Positions 1-7,105 of a stretch of 17,391 bases of DNA are shown here, one piece after another. Under the pieces are notes generated by a model. The model did no database searches and had not been told where the DNA came from. It worked only from the letters and a program-made list of their open reading frames with translations. How positions within the stretch are numbered: the first letter of the stretch is position 1; every line of letters begins with the position of its first letter. A program made the position numbers and the translations under genes. Source of the DNA: CAKSQL01 sp045606465 (GTDB lineage: Bacteria > Bacillota > Clostridia > UBA1381); assembly GCA_045606465.1 (NCBI GenBank), contig JAZURZ010000159.1, forward strand, positions 1-17,391. Direction: 5' to 3'.

Positions 1-625
1 GGCAGGTAACAATCTTTGTGCCTTCAGCCTTACCGCCGAGAAGCTCAATGCAACGCTTGCTTACAAATCTGTGAGAAGTGCCGTGGAAGCCGTAACGACG
101 GATGCCGTACTTTTCGTAATACTCATAGGGAAGAGCATACATATAAGCTTTTTTAGGCATTGTCTGATGAAAAGCTGTGTCAAAGACAGCAACCTGAGGA
201 ACATCAGGCATTATTTTTGCACAAGCTTCAATTCCCGTGATGTTGGGAGGGTTGTGCAAGGGAGCAACAGGGATACATTGCTTAAGAGCCTCCATAACTT
301 TACCGTCAATAACATAAGAATCTGCAAAGAATTCACTTCCGTGAACTACTCTGTGACCAACTGCATCAATTTCGTCCATAGATGAAATAACGCCATACTC
401 TGAATTTGTAAGAGCATCAAGCACCATGCGTATTGCATCTGCGTGGCTTTCCATTTTTTCTTCTATTTTCTTTTCAACACCCTTAATTAAATTCTTGTGT
501 TGAAGATTTGAGCCCTCAATATTTATTCTTTCGCACAAGCCCTTTGCCATAACAATCATGCTGTCCATGTCGATAAGCTGATATTTTAAAGATGAGCTTC
601 CTGCATTAATTACTAAAATTTTCAT
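1..625 (-). CDS. ackA: Acetate kinase (partial, N-terminal ~208 residues)
   Basis: Acetate kinase interconverts acetyl phosphate plus ADP with acetate plus ATP in the cytoplasm, the ATP-yielding last step of acetate fermentation. I translated the minus strand from ATG 625-623. The protein opens with MKILVINAGSSSLKYQL, the family's first phosphate-binding motif with Asn7. It continues with GHRVVHG (Arg92), APLHNP (His124), FDTAFHQTMP (Asp149) and YGFHGTSH (His181), all hallmark acetate/sugar-kinase motifs one residue off the Methanosarcina numbering. The frame is open to the window edge at about residue 208 of an expected ~400, so the second half lies outside. A Shine-Dalgarno AAAGGA precedes the start. 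It lies 24 bp behind pta on the same strand and is probably co-transcribed with it. Identification is very secure. Confidence 0.97.
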   Translation of the reverse strand, partial: MKILVINAGSSSLKYQLIDMDSMIVMAKGLCERINIEGSNLQHKNLIKGVEKKIEEKMESHADAIRMVLDALTNSEYGVISSMDEIDAVGHRVVHGSEFFADSYVIDGKVMEALKQCIPVAPLHNPPNITGIEACAKIMPDVPQVAVFDTAFHQTMPKKAYMYALPYEYYEKYGIRRYGFHGTSHRFVSKRCIELLGGKAEGTKIVTC

Positions 626-649
626 AGTAGTCAAAATCCTTTCTAAAGA

Positions 650-1654
650 TTATTTGTTATCCTGCGCCTGCACACAAGTGATTGCCACAACTCCTGCAAT
701 ATCTTCAGCAGAGCATCCACGTGAGAGGTCGTTTATAGGCTTTTTAATACCTTGTAAAACAGGACCATAAGCTTCAGCCTTTGCAAGTCTTTGTGCTATT
801 TTGTATGCAATGTTTCCTGCATTTAAATCAGGGAAAACTAAAACGTTTGCTTGTCCTGCAATAGAGGAGCCAGGAGCTTTTGAACTTCCAACTGAAGGAA
901 CTACAGCTGCATCAAACTGCAACTCGCCATCGAGCTTTATGTCAGGGCGCTTTTCCTTTGCAAGACGTGTAGCTTCCTGCATTTTTTCAACAAGGTGGCT
1001 TTTTGCACTGCCATAGGTTGAATAAGAAAGCATTGCAACCTTAGCCTCGGCGCCTACAAGCTGTTCAAATGAAGCAGCAGATGAGATTGCAATTTCTGAA
1101 ACTGCATCTGCATCAGGGTCTTCGTTAAGACCACTGTCTGCGAAAACAAATGTGCCTTTTTCGCCATATTCGCAATCGGGAACAACTATAACAAAGAATG
1201 CAGAAACAAGCTTTGTGCCTGGCTTGGTTTTCAAAATCTGCAATGAAGGTCTTATAACATTTGCCGATGAATTACATGCACCTGCAACCATACCATCAGC
1301 CTCACCTTCGTTAACCATCATTACACCATAATAAAGTGTATTTTTCATGGTTTCTTTAGCTTGCTCGGGAGTTATTCCTTTAGATTTTCTCATTTCATAA
1401 AATTTGTCTGCATACTCAGCGGTTTTTTCGCTTGTTTCGGGGTCAATTATGATTGCACCTGAAAGGTCAAGACCTTTTTCAGAAGACATCTTTGCAATTT
1501 TTTCTTTGTTGCCCAAAACTACAATTTTTGCATACCCTTCCTTTAAAACAGTTTGAGCAGCCTCAAGAGTTCTTATGTCCTCTCCCTCAGCAAGAACTAC
1601 TGTCTTAATGTCGTTTTTTGCACGGCTTTTTAGTGTGTCAATAAATGAACCCAT
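650..1654 (-). CDS. pta: Phosphate acetyltransferase
   Basis: Pta converts acetyl-CoA and phosphate to acetyl phosphate and CoA, supplying AckA encoded just downstream. The 334-residue product has the usual length of the short, single-domain Pta class, without the N-terminal regulatory DRTGG/AAA-like domains of the enterobacterial enzyme. Visible family motifs are MVAGACNSSANVIRPSLQI (about 122-140), FADSGLNEDPDADAVSEIA (171-189), LDGELQFDAA (241-250) and VFPDLNAGNIAYK (273-285), which lie in the CoA and phosphate-binding cleft. The ATG at 1654 has a GGAG Shine-Dalgarno nine bases upstream. A promoter with TTGAAA and TATAAT lies at 1694-1722. The product matches Pta end to end, with no sign of truncation. 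Confidence 0.97.
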   Translation of the reverse strand: MGSFIDTLKSRAKNDIKTVVLAEGEDIRTLEAAQTVLKEGYAKIVVLGNKEKIAKMSSEKGLDLSGAIIIDPETSEKTAEYADKFYEMRKSKGITPEQAKETMKNTLYYGVMMVNEGEADGMVAGACNSSANVIRPSLQILKTKPGTKLVSAFFVIVVPDCEYGEKGTFVFADSGLNEDPDADAVSEIAISSAASFEQLVGAEAKVAMLSYSTYGSAKSHLVEKMQEATRLAKEKRPDIKLDGELQFDAAVVPSVGSSKAPGSSIAGQANVLVFPDLNAGNIAYKIAQRLAKAEAYGPVLQGIKKPINDLSRGCSAEDIAGVVAITCVQAQDNK

Positions 1655-1693
1655 TTTTCATATCTCCAATCTTATTTTAAATATAACATATAT

Positions 1694-1722
1694 ATTATAA
1701 TACTTTTTTTGAAAGTTTTCAA
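1694..1722 (-). promoter_or_regulatory. Sigma-A-type promoter for pta-ackA
   Basis: On the minus strand, TTGAAA (1722-1717) is separated by 17 bases from TATAAT (1699-1694). This is one mismatch from the full housekeeping consensus, and it sits about 40 bp upstream of the pta ATG. No operator or riboswitch-like fold is evident around it. Confidence 0.8.
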
Positions 1723-1776
1723 GTGCAGTATGAAAATTTATTGACAAATTTTGTCCGAAATTATTTAAAATAATAA

Positions 1777-1805
1777 TTGCCTTTTTGTATATTTCAATGT
1801 ATAAT
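1777..1805 (+). promoter_or_regulatory. Sigma-A-type promoter for ruvX
   Basis: TTGCCT (1777-1782), a 17-base spacer and a perfect TATAAT (1800-1805) lie about 45 bp before the ruvX ATG. It is divergent from the pta promoter, with the two -35 boxes about 55 bp apart. A TTGACA at 1741-1746 is also present, but its best -10 partner (TAAAAT at 1766) has a poor 19-base spacing. Confidence 0.7.
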
Positions 1806-1849
1806 GTAGATAAAATCATTAATTTTTTATATTGAAAAGGAAAAAAACT

Positions 1850-2266
1850 ATGAGAATAATGGGAATAGACTATGGCGACAGCAGAATAGGAATTGCAATG
1901 AGTGATATTATGGGGTGGACTGCGCAAGGAATAAAAACTGTGCAAAACAGAGGAATAGAAAAAACTCTTACTGAAATAAAAACAATAATAGAGGAATATG
2001 CTCCCGAAAAGGTGGTAATAGGACTTCCTAAGAATATGGACGGAAGTGAGGGCTTCAGAGCCGAGGCAACATATGAATTTGCTGAGAATTTTAAAAAAAT
2101 TTTCAATGGTGAAATAATTTTCTGGGACGAGCGTCTTTCAACTGTTGGAGCGGCAAAAATATTAAATGATACCGATACCTTTGGCAAAAAAAGAAAAAAG
2201 GTTTTAGACACAGTTGCGGCATCTTTAATTCTTGAAGGGTATCTTAACAGTATAAAAAACAAATAA
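1850..2266 (+). CDS. ruvX: RuvX/YqgF family nuclease-fold protein (putative Holliday junction resolvase / pre-16S rRNA nuclease)
   Basis: This is a small RNase H-fold protein of the YqgF family. Members are linked to 5' maturation of 16S rRNA and are annotated as putative Holliday junction resolvases. The 138-residue product has the usual family length. It shows GIDYGDSRIG with the catalytic Asp7, VIGLPKNMDGSEG (56-68), DERLST (93-98) and a C-terminal Asp120 before TVAASLILEGYL. These are the conserved acidic positions of the active site. A TTG lies 18 bases upstream in frame, but I chose ATG 1850 because GAAAAGG (1834-1840) sits nine bases before it and the family starts this close to GIDYG. 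The gene appears monocistronic, between its own promoter and the terminator at 2339-2380. Confidence 0.93.
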   Translation: MRIMGIDYGDSRIGIAMSDIMGWTAQGIKTVQNRGIEKTLTEIKTIIEEYAPEKVVIGLPKNMDGSEGFRAEATYEFAENFKKIFNGEIIFWDERLSTVGAAKILNDTDTFGKKRKKVLDTVAASLILEGYLNSIKNK

Positions 2267-2338
2267 AGCTTGTATATTTTTTAAAAATAAGGGGTATAAT
2301 TTTTATTGACCTCATAAAAATACATTTACCCCCTTTAA

Positions 2339-2380
2339 AAAAAGCAGTGCTGCGGTGTTACTATTGTAGCACTGCTTTTT
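2339..2380. terminator. Strong bidirectional hairpin terminator after ruvX
   Basis: A perfect 13-bp inverted repeat pairs AAAAAGCAGTGCT (2339-2351) with AGCACTGCTTTTT (2368-2380), with a 16-base loop. The A-run and T-run arms make it a Rho-independent terminator on either strand. It ends ruvX transcription and insulates the next gene. Confidence 0.92.
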
Positions 2381-2423
2381 GTATGCTCATTTTATGTAAT
2401 TAAAGGTATTTTTAAAAAACATA

Positions 2424-2452
2424 TTCCCAAATTAAAATAATTGTAGTATAAT
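2424..2452 (+). promoter_or_regulatory. Probable promoter of the mecA-like gene
   Basis: A perfect TATAAT at 2447-2452 follows TTCCCA (2424-2429, four of six matches) at 17 bases. It lies between the ruvX terminator and the adaptor gene. The predicted start of transcription is near 2459, so the TTG at 2472 would be close to the 5' end of the message. Confidence 0.55.
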
Positions 2453-2531
2453 AATTTTAAGAAGATTTGTTTTGCAAGCTGATTTTTTTGTTTTGATTGT
2501 AGGGTTAGAAAGAAAGGGTGTTTTTTTAAAA

Positions 2532-3122
2532 ATGAGAATAGAAAAGCTTGAAATTAACAAAATAAAAGTGACCTTGTTTGAAGAGGACTTACAGATGTTT
2601 AATATAAATATATCAAATATAAAACCAAATTCTCCTGAGATTTATTCTTTTTTGTGTGAGATTATGAAAAAGGTGAAAACCCAGACAAATTTTAATCCTT
2701 ATGAGGGTCAGGTTATTGTAGAGGCAACTCCAAAAAATGACAGGCTTGTTCTTACAGTGTATAAAAATGATAATGATTTACATAAGAAAAAAATAAATCC
2801 CAAAAACATAAAGCATATAAGAGCAGTGAAAAAATCAACTGATGAAAAATGTGTAGTATTCGAAAGCGATAGCTTTGAAGATATGTGCCGGCTTTTGAAA
2901 AATTGTGCAGGGAGCATTAACGAAAAAACTGCACTTTATAAAAAGGGAAAAATTTTCTATCTTGTGACCTTTGAGCAAAATCCGGATTTGAGAATGAGAG
3001 AATTTGCACACATTGTAAAATGCGGCAAAAAATATGAGCTCTTTTTAAAGGAGCATGGGAGTTTGGTGGCAAGAGGAGAAAAGCTTTTAAATATTGTTAA
3101 GTTTTTAAAAAGTGAAAAATAA
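2532..3122 (+). CDS. MecA-family adaptor protein
   Basis: MecA-family adaptors present substrates to the ClpC-ClpP protease; in Bacillus MecA targets ComK. The 196-residue product opens with MRIEKLEINKIKVTLFEEDL, and a YEGQVIVEATP segment lies at about 57-67, both typical of the N-terminal substrate-binding domain. A basic linker (about 80-101) follows. The C-terminal half (about 104-196) contains ESDSFEDMCRLLKN, which resembles the ClpC-binding domain. It is slightly shorter than Bacillus MecA. The frame extends upstream to a TTG at 2472, but I prefer ATG 2532 because it gives the family N-terminus and is preceded by GGGTG (2516-2520) and a T-rich spacer. It stands alone between two terminators with no clpC neighbour. 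The adaptor role is inferred from family resemblance. Confidence 0.82.
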   Translation: MRIEKLEINKIKVTLFEEDLQMFNINISNIKPNSPEIYSFLCEIMKKVKTQTNFNPYEGQVIVEATPKNDRLVLTVYKNDNDLHKKKINPKNIKHIRAVKKSTDEKCVVFESDSFEDMCRLLKNCAGSINEKTALYKKGKIFYLVTFEQNPDLRMREFAHIVKCGKKYELFLKEHGSLVARGEKLLNIVKFLKSEK

Positions 3123-3131
3123 AAAAAGAAT

Positions 3132-3188
3132 AAAAAAATACTGTGGCATAATGTGTGTTGTGAACCAAGAGTACCGCAGTATTTTTTT
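3132..3188. terminator. Bidirectional terminator between the mecA-like gene and the ABC exporter operon
   Basis: AAAAAAATACTG plus TGG (3132-3146) pairs with CCG plus CAGTATTTTTTT (3174-3188), giving a 15-bp stem with one G-T wobble. The A-run and T-run allow termination on both strands. It lies between convergent transcription units and probably serves both. Confidence 0.92.
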
Positions 3189-3234
3189 ATTATTATAAAG
3201 CAAAAAGTCAATAAAATAAAATTGGCAGAGGTTA

Positions 3235-5127
3235 TTATTCAAGCTCAAATGCTCCTGTATATAACTGATGGTATGTTCCTTTTTGTAAAAGTAGTTCCTC
3301 ATGGGTTCCTCTTTCTATAATTCTGCCTTTGTCAAGAACCATAATTACATCGGAGTTTTTAACTGTAGATAATCTGTGGGCTATAACAAACACCGTTCTG
3401 TTTTTCATAAGTGAGTCCATGCCCTTTTGCACAATTTGTTCGGTTCGTGTGTCAATGCTGGAGGTTGCCTCATCAAGAATCATAACAGGTGGGTCCGCAA
3501 CTGCCGCACGAGCAATGGAGATAAGCTGCTTTTGCCCTTGGGAAAGCTCGCCCCCGTCACCTGATATTATTGTGTCATAGCCATTGGGGAGCATTTTTAT
3601 AAAACTATCTGCATTTGCTAATTTTGCTGCACGATAAACTTCTTCGTCGGTTGCGTCAAGCTTGCCATATCTGATATTATCCATGATGGTTCCGCAAAAG
3701 AGATTTACGTCCTGCAAAACGACGCCTAAAGAGTGTCTTAAATCGGATTTTTTAATTTTGTTTATATTAATATCATCATATCTGATTTTTCCGTCGGCAA
3801 TGTCATAAAATCTGTTGATGAGATTAGTGATAGTTGTTTTGCCTGCACCTGTAGCACCCACAAAAGCAATTTTCTGTCTTGGTTTTGCATAAAGGTCAAT
3901 GTTGTGAAGGACAGTTTTTTCCTTGTTGTAGCCAAAATCAACGTCATAAAAACGAACGTCACCGCAAAGCTCGGTATAGGTAATACTTCCGTCAGAATGA
4001 GGGTGTTTCCATGCCCAGACAGCATCGGAAGAAGAACTTTCAACCCACTCTCCGTTTTGGTCTTTTTTTGCCTTTACAAGTGTGACATAGCCATTATCCT
4101 TTTCGCTTGACTCATCTAAAAGCTCGAAAATTCTTTCTGCGCCTGCAAGAGCCATGACAATGGAATTTAACTGCTGGGAAATCTGACCTATAGGCTGAGA
4201 AAAGCTTTTTGAAAGGAGCAAGAAAGAAGATATTGCACCTATTGAAAGATTTGTCACTCCGCTAAGAGCTAAAATTCCTCCAATAGCCGCAATCAGAGCA
4301 TATTGAAGATGCCCCAGATTTCCCATTATAGGCATTAAAATATTTGCAAATTTGTTTGCTTGGGTTGCATTGTTGCAAAGCTCGTCATTTATCTCGTCAA
4401 ATTTATATTTTGAAGCTTCTTCATGGCAGAAAACCTTAACAACCTTCTGACCATTTATCATTTCCTCGATATATCCATTAACCCGTCCCAAAGATTGTTG
4501 TTGTTTAATAAAATATTTTGCTGAATTACCGCCTATTTTGCGAGTGACTGTGAGCATCACAAAAACCATCACAAGAACAACTATGGTAAGATGAAGGCTT
4601 GTGTAGAGCATACTTATAAAAACTGCAAAAATGGTAATAAGGGCAGAAAAGGTATGAGGAAGACTTTGTGATATCATCTGCCTTAATGTATCAGTATCGT
4701 TTGTGTAGTGGCTCATTACATCGCCATAGGTGTGAGTATCAAAATATTTAATGGGCAATGTTTGCATATGGGAAAACATTTCGTCACGTATCTCTTTTAG
4801 AACTCCTTGTGAAATTGGAACCATTATAAAATTCTGAAGCCACGCTGCAATGATTCCCACAAGATATATGCATGCCATTACACAAAGTGCTTTTAAAAGC
4901 CCACCAAAATGCGGATTTACTTCAAGGAGCAGGGGAGAGATGTACTCATCAATAAGAGTTTTTAAAAACATTGAGCTTATAACACCTGTAATTGAACTAA
5001 TTATTATACATATAAAAACTACAAAAAATGGGAGTTTGTAGCTTTTTGTAATATATCCGATAAGCCTTTTTGCTGTAGCTTTGGGATTTTTGCTTTTTCT
5101 TACAGGACCTTTTGGCATACCTCTCAT
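3235..5127 (-). CDS. ABC exporter half-transporter, NBD with the consensus catalytic glutamate
   Basis: This is a 630-residue fusion of a six-helix exporter membrane domain (about 30-340) and an ATPase domain (about 385-630), of the multidrug/lipid exporter type. The NBD shows Walker A GATGAGKT (424-431), Q-loop Gln472, signature LSQGQ (528-532) rather than LSGGQ, Walker B VMILDE with catalytic Glu553, and switch His584. About 40 extra residues (345-388) link membrane domain and NBD, a feature I recognise from clostridial relatives. The gene overlaps the upstream partner by four bases (ATGA), with a perfect AGGAGGTGAT five bases before the ATG, so the two are translationally coupled. With the partner it forms a heterodimeric exporter. 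The substrate cannot be read from sequence. Confidence 0.93.
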   Translation of the reverse strand: MRGMPKGPVRKSKNPKATAKRLIGYITKSYKLPFFVVFICIIISSITGVISSMFLKTLIDEYISPLLLEVNPHFGGLLKALCVMACIYLVGIIAAWLQNFIMVPISQGVLKEIRDEMFSHMQTLPIKYFDTHTYGDVMSHYTNDTDTLRQMISQSLPHTFSALITIFAVFISMLYTSLHLTIVVLVMVFVMLTVTRKIGGNSAKYFIKQQQSLGRVNGYIEEMINGQKVVKVFCHEEASKYKFDEINDELCNNATQANKFANILMPIMGNLGHLQYALIAAIGGILALSGVTNLSIGAISSFLLLSKSFSQPIGQISQQLNSIVMALAGAERIFELLDESSEKDNGYVTLVKAKKDQNGEWVESSSSDAVWAWKHPHSDGSITYTELCGDVRFYDVDFGYNKEKTVLHNIDLYAKPRQKIAFVGATGAGKTTITNLINRFYDIADGKIRYDDININKIKKSDLRHSLGVVLQDVNLFCGTIMDNIRYGKLDATDEEVYRAAKLANADSFIKMLPNGYDTIISGDGGELSQGQKQLISIARAAVADPPVMILDEATSSIDTRTEQIVQKGMDSLMKNRTVFVIAHRLSTVKNSDVIMVLDKGRIIERGTHEELLLQKGTYHQLYTGAFELE

Positions 5128-6860
5128 TCTTTATCACCTCCTGCTTGAGAATAATAAACCTCACGGTATATTTTGTTTGTTTTCAAAAGTTCCTCGTGTG
5201 TTCCGAATGCATTGAGTTTACCATTATCCATGACAATAATTTTGTCTGCATTTTCAATTGAGGAAATTCTTTGAGCTATAATTATTTTTGTGGTTTCGGG
5301 AATATACTCAGAAAAAGCCTTTCTTATAAGGGAATCGGTTTTTGTGTCAACTGCACTTGTGGAGTCGTCCAATATCAAAATTTTTGGTTTTTTCAATAAG
5401 GCTCTTGCAATGCAAAGGCGCTGTTTTTGACCGCCCGACACATTTGTTCCGCCTTGTTCAATATATGTGTTATATTTTTCGGGGAATTCCTTGATAAAGT
5501 CATCTGCCTGCGCAAGACGACAAGCTTCAAAAATTTCTTCGTCGGTTGCGTCTTTGTTTCCCCAGCGCAAATTTTCGGCGATGGTTCCCGAAAAGAGCAG
5601 ATTTTTTTGCAAAACCATTGCAACTGAATTTCTTAAAGACTCTAAATCGTAGCTTTTTACATTTTTGCCGCCAACAAAAAGCTCTCCTTCGGTTACGTCA
5701 TATAATCTTGGAATAAGCTGAACAAGGGTGCTTTTTGAACTTCCTGTACCGCCGATTATCCCAATAGTTTCGCCTGAGTTTATGTCAAGATTTATATTTT
5801 TAAGGCAAAGACGTTCTGCGTCGGAAGAATAACTAAAGCTGACATTTTTAAAGGATATGGAGCCATCAGCTATTTCAAAAATGGGATTTTCGGGATTTGT
5901 AAGATTACATTTTTCAAAAAGAACCTCGCAAATTCTTCGGGCAGAGGAACGTGAAATAATTATCATTACAAAAATCATTGAAAGCATCATAAGACTCATA
6001 AGAATTTGCATTGTATATGAAAAAAGACTGGTAAGCTGCCCCGTTGTAAGGGCGGTCTGACCTGAGTTTACTATTATTTTTGCTCCGAACCAAGACAAAA
6101 GAAGCATACAGAAGTATGATGAAAATTGCATAAGGGGAGCGTTGAAGCTCAATAGTTTTTCTGCCTTTGAAAAAAGAGCATATATTCTGTCGGATACAGA
6201 ATTAAATTTTTTCTTTTCATGCTCTTCGCGCACAAAAGTTTTCACAACTCTTATTCCTCTTAAATTTTCGCTAACAACCAGATTTAGCTTATCATAGGTT
6301 TTAAAAACCTTTTCAAATATAGGATGCGCATTTTTTGCGATGAGAAAAAGTCCTATTGCCAGAATGGGAATTATAGCAAGAAAAACCATTGAGAGAGAAT
6401 GATTAATGTTAAATGCCATAGCGAATGAAAATATAATCATAGCAGGGCTTCTTACTGCTGTTCTTATAATCATCTGATATGAATTTTGTATATTGGTCAC
6501 ATCGGTTGTAAGCCTTGTAATAAGGCTTGATGAGGAAAATTTGTCTATATTTGAAAAGGAAAAATTCTGAATGTTATAAAACATATCCTTTCTTAAATTT
6601 TTTGCAAAGCCTGCCGAAGCGACTGCTGCAAATTTTCCCGACAATGCTCCGCAGGCAAGGGAAACAAGTGCCATCAGTACAATAATACTTCCTGTCCTTA
6701 ATATATAGTTTAAGTCCTGCATCTGGATTCCTTTATCTATAATATTTGCCATAGTAAAGGGAATAAAAACCTCAATAATTACCTCCATGGTAACAAAAAT
6801 GGGAGCAAGAAATGAGGGGAATTTATATTCTCTCACACTTTTTAGTAACTTTTTTATCAA
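5124..6860 (-). CDS. ABC exporter half-transporter, NBD with degenerate catalytic residues
   Basis: This is the partner half-transporter: a six-helix membrane domain (about 15-305) followed by an NBD (about 335-578). Residue numbers below are counted from a GTG at 6869. Walker A is GGTGSSKS (373-380), the Q-loop is Gln421 and the signature is canonical VSGGQ (477-481). Walker B ends ILILDD, with Asp502 replacing the catalytic Glu, and the switch His is Gln533. These substitutions mark the degenerate member of heterodimeric exporters of the BmrCD, LmrCD and TmrAB type. I chose TTG 6860 over GTG 6869: AGGAAGTG (6874-6867) lies six bases before the TTG, and MIKKLLK is a typical family opening. 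The GTG itself sits inside that ribosome site. The gene comes first in a two-gene operon. Confidence 0.92.
   Translation of the reverse strand: MIKKLLKSVREYKFPSFLAPIFVTMEVIIEVFIPFTMANIIDKGIQMQDLNYILRTGSIIVLMALVSLACGALSGKFAAVASAGFAKNLRKDMFYNIQNFSFSNIDKFSSSSLITRLTTDVTNIQNSYQMIIRTAVRSPAMIIFSFAMAFNINHSLSMVFLAIIPILAIGLFLIAKNAHPIFEKVFKTYDKLNLVVSENLRGIRVVKTFVREEHEKKKFNSVSDRIYALFSKAEKLLSFNAPLMQFSSYFCMLLLSWFGAKIIVNSGQTALTTGQLTSLFSYTMQILMSLMMLSMIFVMIIISRSSARRICEVLFEKCNLTNPENPIFEIADGSISFKNVSFSYSSDAERLCLKNINLDINSGETIGIIGGTGSSKSTLVQLIPRLYDVTEGELFVGGKNVKSYDLESLRNSVAMVLQKNLLFSGTIAENLRWGNKDATDEEIFEACRLAQADDFIKEFPEKYNTYIEQGGTNVSGGQKQRLCIARALLKKPKILILDDSTSAVDTKTDSLIRKAFSEYIPETTKIIIAQRISSIENADKIIVMDNGKLNAFGTHEELLKTNKIYREVYYSQAGGDKE
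5133..5142 (-). promoter_or_regulatory. Ribosome binding site for the second exporter gene
   Basis: AGGAGGTGAT lies inside the 3' end of the upstream exporter gene, five bases before the ATG at 5127. It fixes the start of the 630-residue subunit and, together with the ATGA overlap, supports coupled, roughly equal synthesis of the two halves. Confidence 0.9.
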
Positions 6861-6927
6861 AACCGACACTTCCTTTTTTAAAATAAAATATATGTAAGGT
6901 TAAAATAAATACATAAAAACACTTGTT

Positions 6928-6956
6928 ATTATATCCTTTTTTTGAAAAACTGTCAA
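6928..6956 (-). promoter_or_regulatory. Perfect consensus sigma-A promoter of the ABC exporter operon
   Basis: On the minus strand, TTGACA (6956-6951), exactly 17 bases and TATAAT (6933-6928) match the housekeeping consensus at all twelve positions. The predicted leader is about 60 bases. A short inverted repeat, TATGTA and TACATA at 6891-6915, lies downstream of the -10 in the leader, but it is too weak to call an operator. Confidence 0.88.
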
Positions 6957-7034
6957 CGAAAGAAGAAGATTTTTAATACATTGTTTACAAATAAAAGAAT
7001 AAGTAAAAAAATATAAATTTTTTTGCTTTTTGTA

Positions 7035-7063
7035 TTGTACTTTTTAAAAAAATAAGATATAAT
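7035..7063 (+). promoter_or_regulatory. Promoter of the DUF362-to-DUF1599 gene cluster
   Basis: TTGTAC (7035-7040), a 17-base spacer and a perfect TATAAT (7058-7063) predict a transcript start near 7070. That is downstream of the first in-frame ATG-like start of the DUF362 frame at 7067 and so supports the later TTG start at 7103. The -35 matches consensus only in its first three bases. Confidence 0.65.
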
Positions 7064-7091
7064 AAGATGTGTATGCAATTTTTTGGAAAAC

Positions 7092-7105
7092 GGGGTGTTT
7101 TTTTG
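7092..7105 (+). promoter_or_regulatory. Ribosome binding site and TTG start of the DUF362 gene
   Basis: GGGGTG (7092-7097), five T residues and TTG (7103-7105) form the translation start. The same 12-base string GGGTGTTTTTTT precedes the mecA-like start at 2516-2527. Confidence 0.7.

Noticed and set aside
71..385. 104-codon plus-strand frame at the window start
   Set aside because: It is antisense to ackA, whose signature motifs are read clearly on the minus strand.
1658..1945. 95-codon minus frame across the pta-ruvX intergenic region
   Set aside because: It covers both promoters and the ruvX start, has no recognisable protein features, and conflicts with the better supported layout.
2289..2335. 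GGGGTA and TACCCC inverted pair in the ruvX downstream region
   Set aside because: Six pairs with about a 35-base AT-rich loop are too weak for a second terminator or a riboswitch.
2270..2380. Possible small RNA between ruvX and the terminator (TTGTAT at 2270, TATAAT at 2295, hairpin at 2339-2380)
   Set aside because: The spacer of 19 bases is poor, the -35 is weak, and the interval is explained as the ruvX 3' untranslated region and terminator.
6891..6915. TATGTA and TACATA inverted repeat in the exporter leader
   Set aside because: Six-base AT-rich arms are expected by chance in this DNA; no regulator gene is adjacent to support an operator.
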